NCBI GenBank assembly: GCA_038252945.1
Contig: JBBSHN010000137.1
Location: 1 to 5,677 of the forward strand
Length of the DNA stretch: 5,677 nt
Direction of reading: 5' to 3'
From: JAUJOE01 sp038252945
Lineage (GTDB): Bacteria > Actinomycetota > Actinomycetes > Propionibacteriales > Nocardioidaceae
The position numbers and the translations under genes were made by a program. Each line of letters starts with the position of its first letter. Position 1 is the first letter of the stretch. The notes under the pieces were generated by a model. That model was given only the letters and a program-made list of their open reading frames with translations, was not told where the DNA came from and searched no databases. Positions 4,946 through 5,677 of the stretch are shown piece after piece.

Positions 4946-4962
4946 CGAGCCACCCGTCGCGC
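4915..4962 (+). promoter_or_regulatory. Strong bulged stem-loop in the thrS leader
   Basis: GCGCGACGG (4915-4923) pairs perfectly with CCGTCGCGC (4954-4962). The helix continues as CTCGAT (4924-4929) with ATCGAG (4944-4949) after a four-base bulge (4950-4953), giving 15 base pairs around a 14-base loop. The structure ends 30 bases before the thrS start. No T-tract follows, so it is not an intrinsic terminator. It could be an mRNA leader element or, as DNA, an operator. T-box hallmarks were sought and are not convincing. Confidence 0.5.
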
Positions 4963-4980
4963 ACCGTGGCGACCGTCTGT

Positions 4981-4986
4981 GAGGAG
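4981..4986 (+). promoter_or_regulatory. Shine-Dalgarno of thrS
   Basis: GAGGAG lies six bases before GTG 4993. It supports the GTG as the thrS start, which is also where homology to the ThrRS TGS domain begins. Confidence 0.75.
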
Positions 4987-4992
4987 ACTCCC

Positions 4993-5677
4993 GTGCCCGA
5001 GATCCGCGTCACCGTCGTCAGCCCCGGCGAGCGAGCCGAGCAGACCGTGACCACGGGCACGAAGGCGTGGGAGCTCTTCCGCGACGATCCCGACGTGGTC
5101 GCCGCTCGGGTGCGCGGTGAGCTGCGCGACCTCTCGCACGAGCTTGCCGACGGCGACGAGGTCTCCGCGGTTCCGATCGACAGCGACGACGGGCGGGCGA
5201 TCCTGCGCCACTCCACGGCTCATGTCATGGCCCAGGCCGTCCAGGAGCTGCACCCGGAGGCCAGGCTCGGCATCGGCCCCCCGATCACCGACGGCTTCTA
5301 CTACGACTTCGACGTGCCACAGCCCTTCAAGCCTGACGACCTGGCCGCCATCGAGACCCGCATGCGCAAGATCGTCAAGGAAGGGCAACGCTTCGTACGT
5401 CGTGCTGTCAGCGACGGCGAGGCGCGAGCCGAACTGGTCGCCGAGCCGTACAAGCTCGAGCTGATCGACCTCAAGGGCCCCGTGGCAGACGGCGCCGACG
5501 CCGACGCCGACGCCGGAGATGGTGGCGACGCCGGAGAGGTAGACGGCATGGGGGTCGAGGTCGGCTCCGATGGGCTGACCATCTACGACAACGTCGGGCG
5601 CGACGGATCGGTGGCGTGGAAGGACCTCTGTCGAGGGCCGCACCTGCCCACCACCAAGCGCATCCCTGCCTTCAGGC
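4993..5677 (+). CDS. thrS: Threonyl-tRNA synthetase, N-terminal 228 residues (runs off the window)
   Basis: This enzyme charges tRNA-Thr with threonine in the cytoplasm. The window holds the TGS domain (about residues 1-65: PEIRVTVVSPGERAEQTV..GTKAWELFRDDPDVVAARVRGELRDLSHELADGDEVSAVPI) and most of the N2 editing domain that removes mischarged serine. The four editing-site residues are present: H73 and H77 in RHSTAHVMAQ, and C213 and H217 in CRGPHLP. GIGPPITDGFYYDFD (93-107) and YKLELIDLKG (153-162) are typical. Residues about 163-193 form an Ala/Asp/Gly-rich variable insert encoded in part by three GCCGAC repeats. The catalytic and anticodon-binding domains lie beyond the window. The GTG start is set by GAGGAG six bases upstream. 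thrS is a core chromosomal gene and marks the DNA right of the att site as the host backbone. Confidence 0.97.
   Translation, partial: MPEIRVTVVSPGERAEQTVTTGTKAWELFRDDPDVVAARVRGELRDLSHELADGDEVSAVPIDSDDGRAILRHSTAHVMAQAVQELHPEARLGIGPPITDGFYYDFDVPQPFKPDDLAAIETRMRKIVKEGQRFVRRAVSDGEARAELVAEPYKLELIDLKGPVADGADADADAGDGGDAGEVDGMGVEVGSDGLTIYDNVGRDGSVAWKDLCRGPHLPTTKRIPAFR
5494..5511 (+). repeat. Three GCCGAC repeats in the thrS editing-domain insert
   Basis: Three perfect copies of GCCGAC encode Ala-Asp-Ala-Asp-Ala-Asp at residues 168-173, followed by a diverged copy GCCGGA. They sit in a surface loop that varies in length among actinobacterial ThrRS proteins, so slippage here is likely tolerated. Confidence 0.6.

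Noticed and set aside
4930..4980. T-box riboswitch for thrS
   Set aside because: TGGATACC in the loop and GTGGCGACC after the hairpin only vaguely recall the T-box core; the AGGGTGGNACCGCG consensus, a specifier loop and a terminator or sequestrator were not found.
4855..5643. Long minus-strand ORF opposite thrS
   Set aside because: It is the antisense shadow of a clear ThrRS reading with all editing residues; the minus translation is low-complexity and matches no family.
1..5677. CRISPR array or phage structural genes
   Set aside because: No spaced repeats of CRISPR type and no recognisable capsid, tail, terminase or replication genes were seen; only the recombinase suggests an integrative element.

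Overview
The window is high-GC DNA with GTG and TTG starts and strong GGAGG-type ribosome binding sites. The protein sequences read like those of an actinobacterium. A Nocardioides-like (Propionibacteriales) host is a guess from the ThrRS N-terminus and is not demonstrated.

Layout. Bases 1-258 are the last 85 codons of an IS1380-family transposase, followed by the noncoding right end of that element. The element stops at about 420, inside a GNAT acetyltransferase gene whose N-terminal third is missing (423-770). Next comes a broken aminoglycoside-phosphotransferase-like gene (about 881-1380). It has a one-base frameshift, lacks the catalytic lobe, and runs into 34 codons in another frame (1380-1484). 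Bases 1485-2184 hold no confident gene: a 13-codon ORF behind a good Shine-Dalgarno, two short palindromes and two antiparallel ORFs of doubtful status. Bases 2236-3069 hold a tight cluster: a small protein of unknown function, a DUF433 protein (likely antitoxin) and a DUF5615 PIN-like protein (likely toxin). Convergent with them is an intact tyrosine recombinase (3097-4263, minus strand, TTG start) with all six expected catalytic residues.

Upstream of the recombinase are a tandem 11-bp direct repeat and an imperfect dyad. At 4438-4461 there is an isolated 24-bp tRNA 3' end (T-loop, acceptor strand and encoded CCA) without the rest of the tRNA. It matches the 3' end expected of an actinobacterial tRNA-Val and reads as the attachment-site copy made when an element integrates into that tRNA gene. 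I infer that DNA left of about 4438 belongs to an integrated island whose other end, with the intact tRNA, lies outside the window. DNA to the right is core chromosome: a doubtful STAS-like ORF on the minus strand, a strong leader stem-loop, and the first 228 codons of thrS.

How it fits together. The recombinase and tRNA-end site form the integration module. The DUF433/DUF5615 pair may stabilise the island. The disrupted GNAT and phosphotransferase genes and the IS end show decay and insertion in the island interior. No complete novel system is evident. The items most worth checking are the tRNA-end att site with its repeats, the small third gene before the DUF433/DUF5615 pair, and the thrS leader stem-loop.
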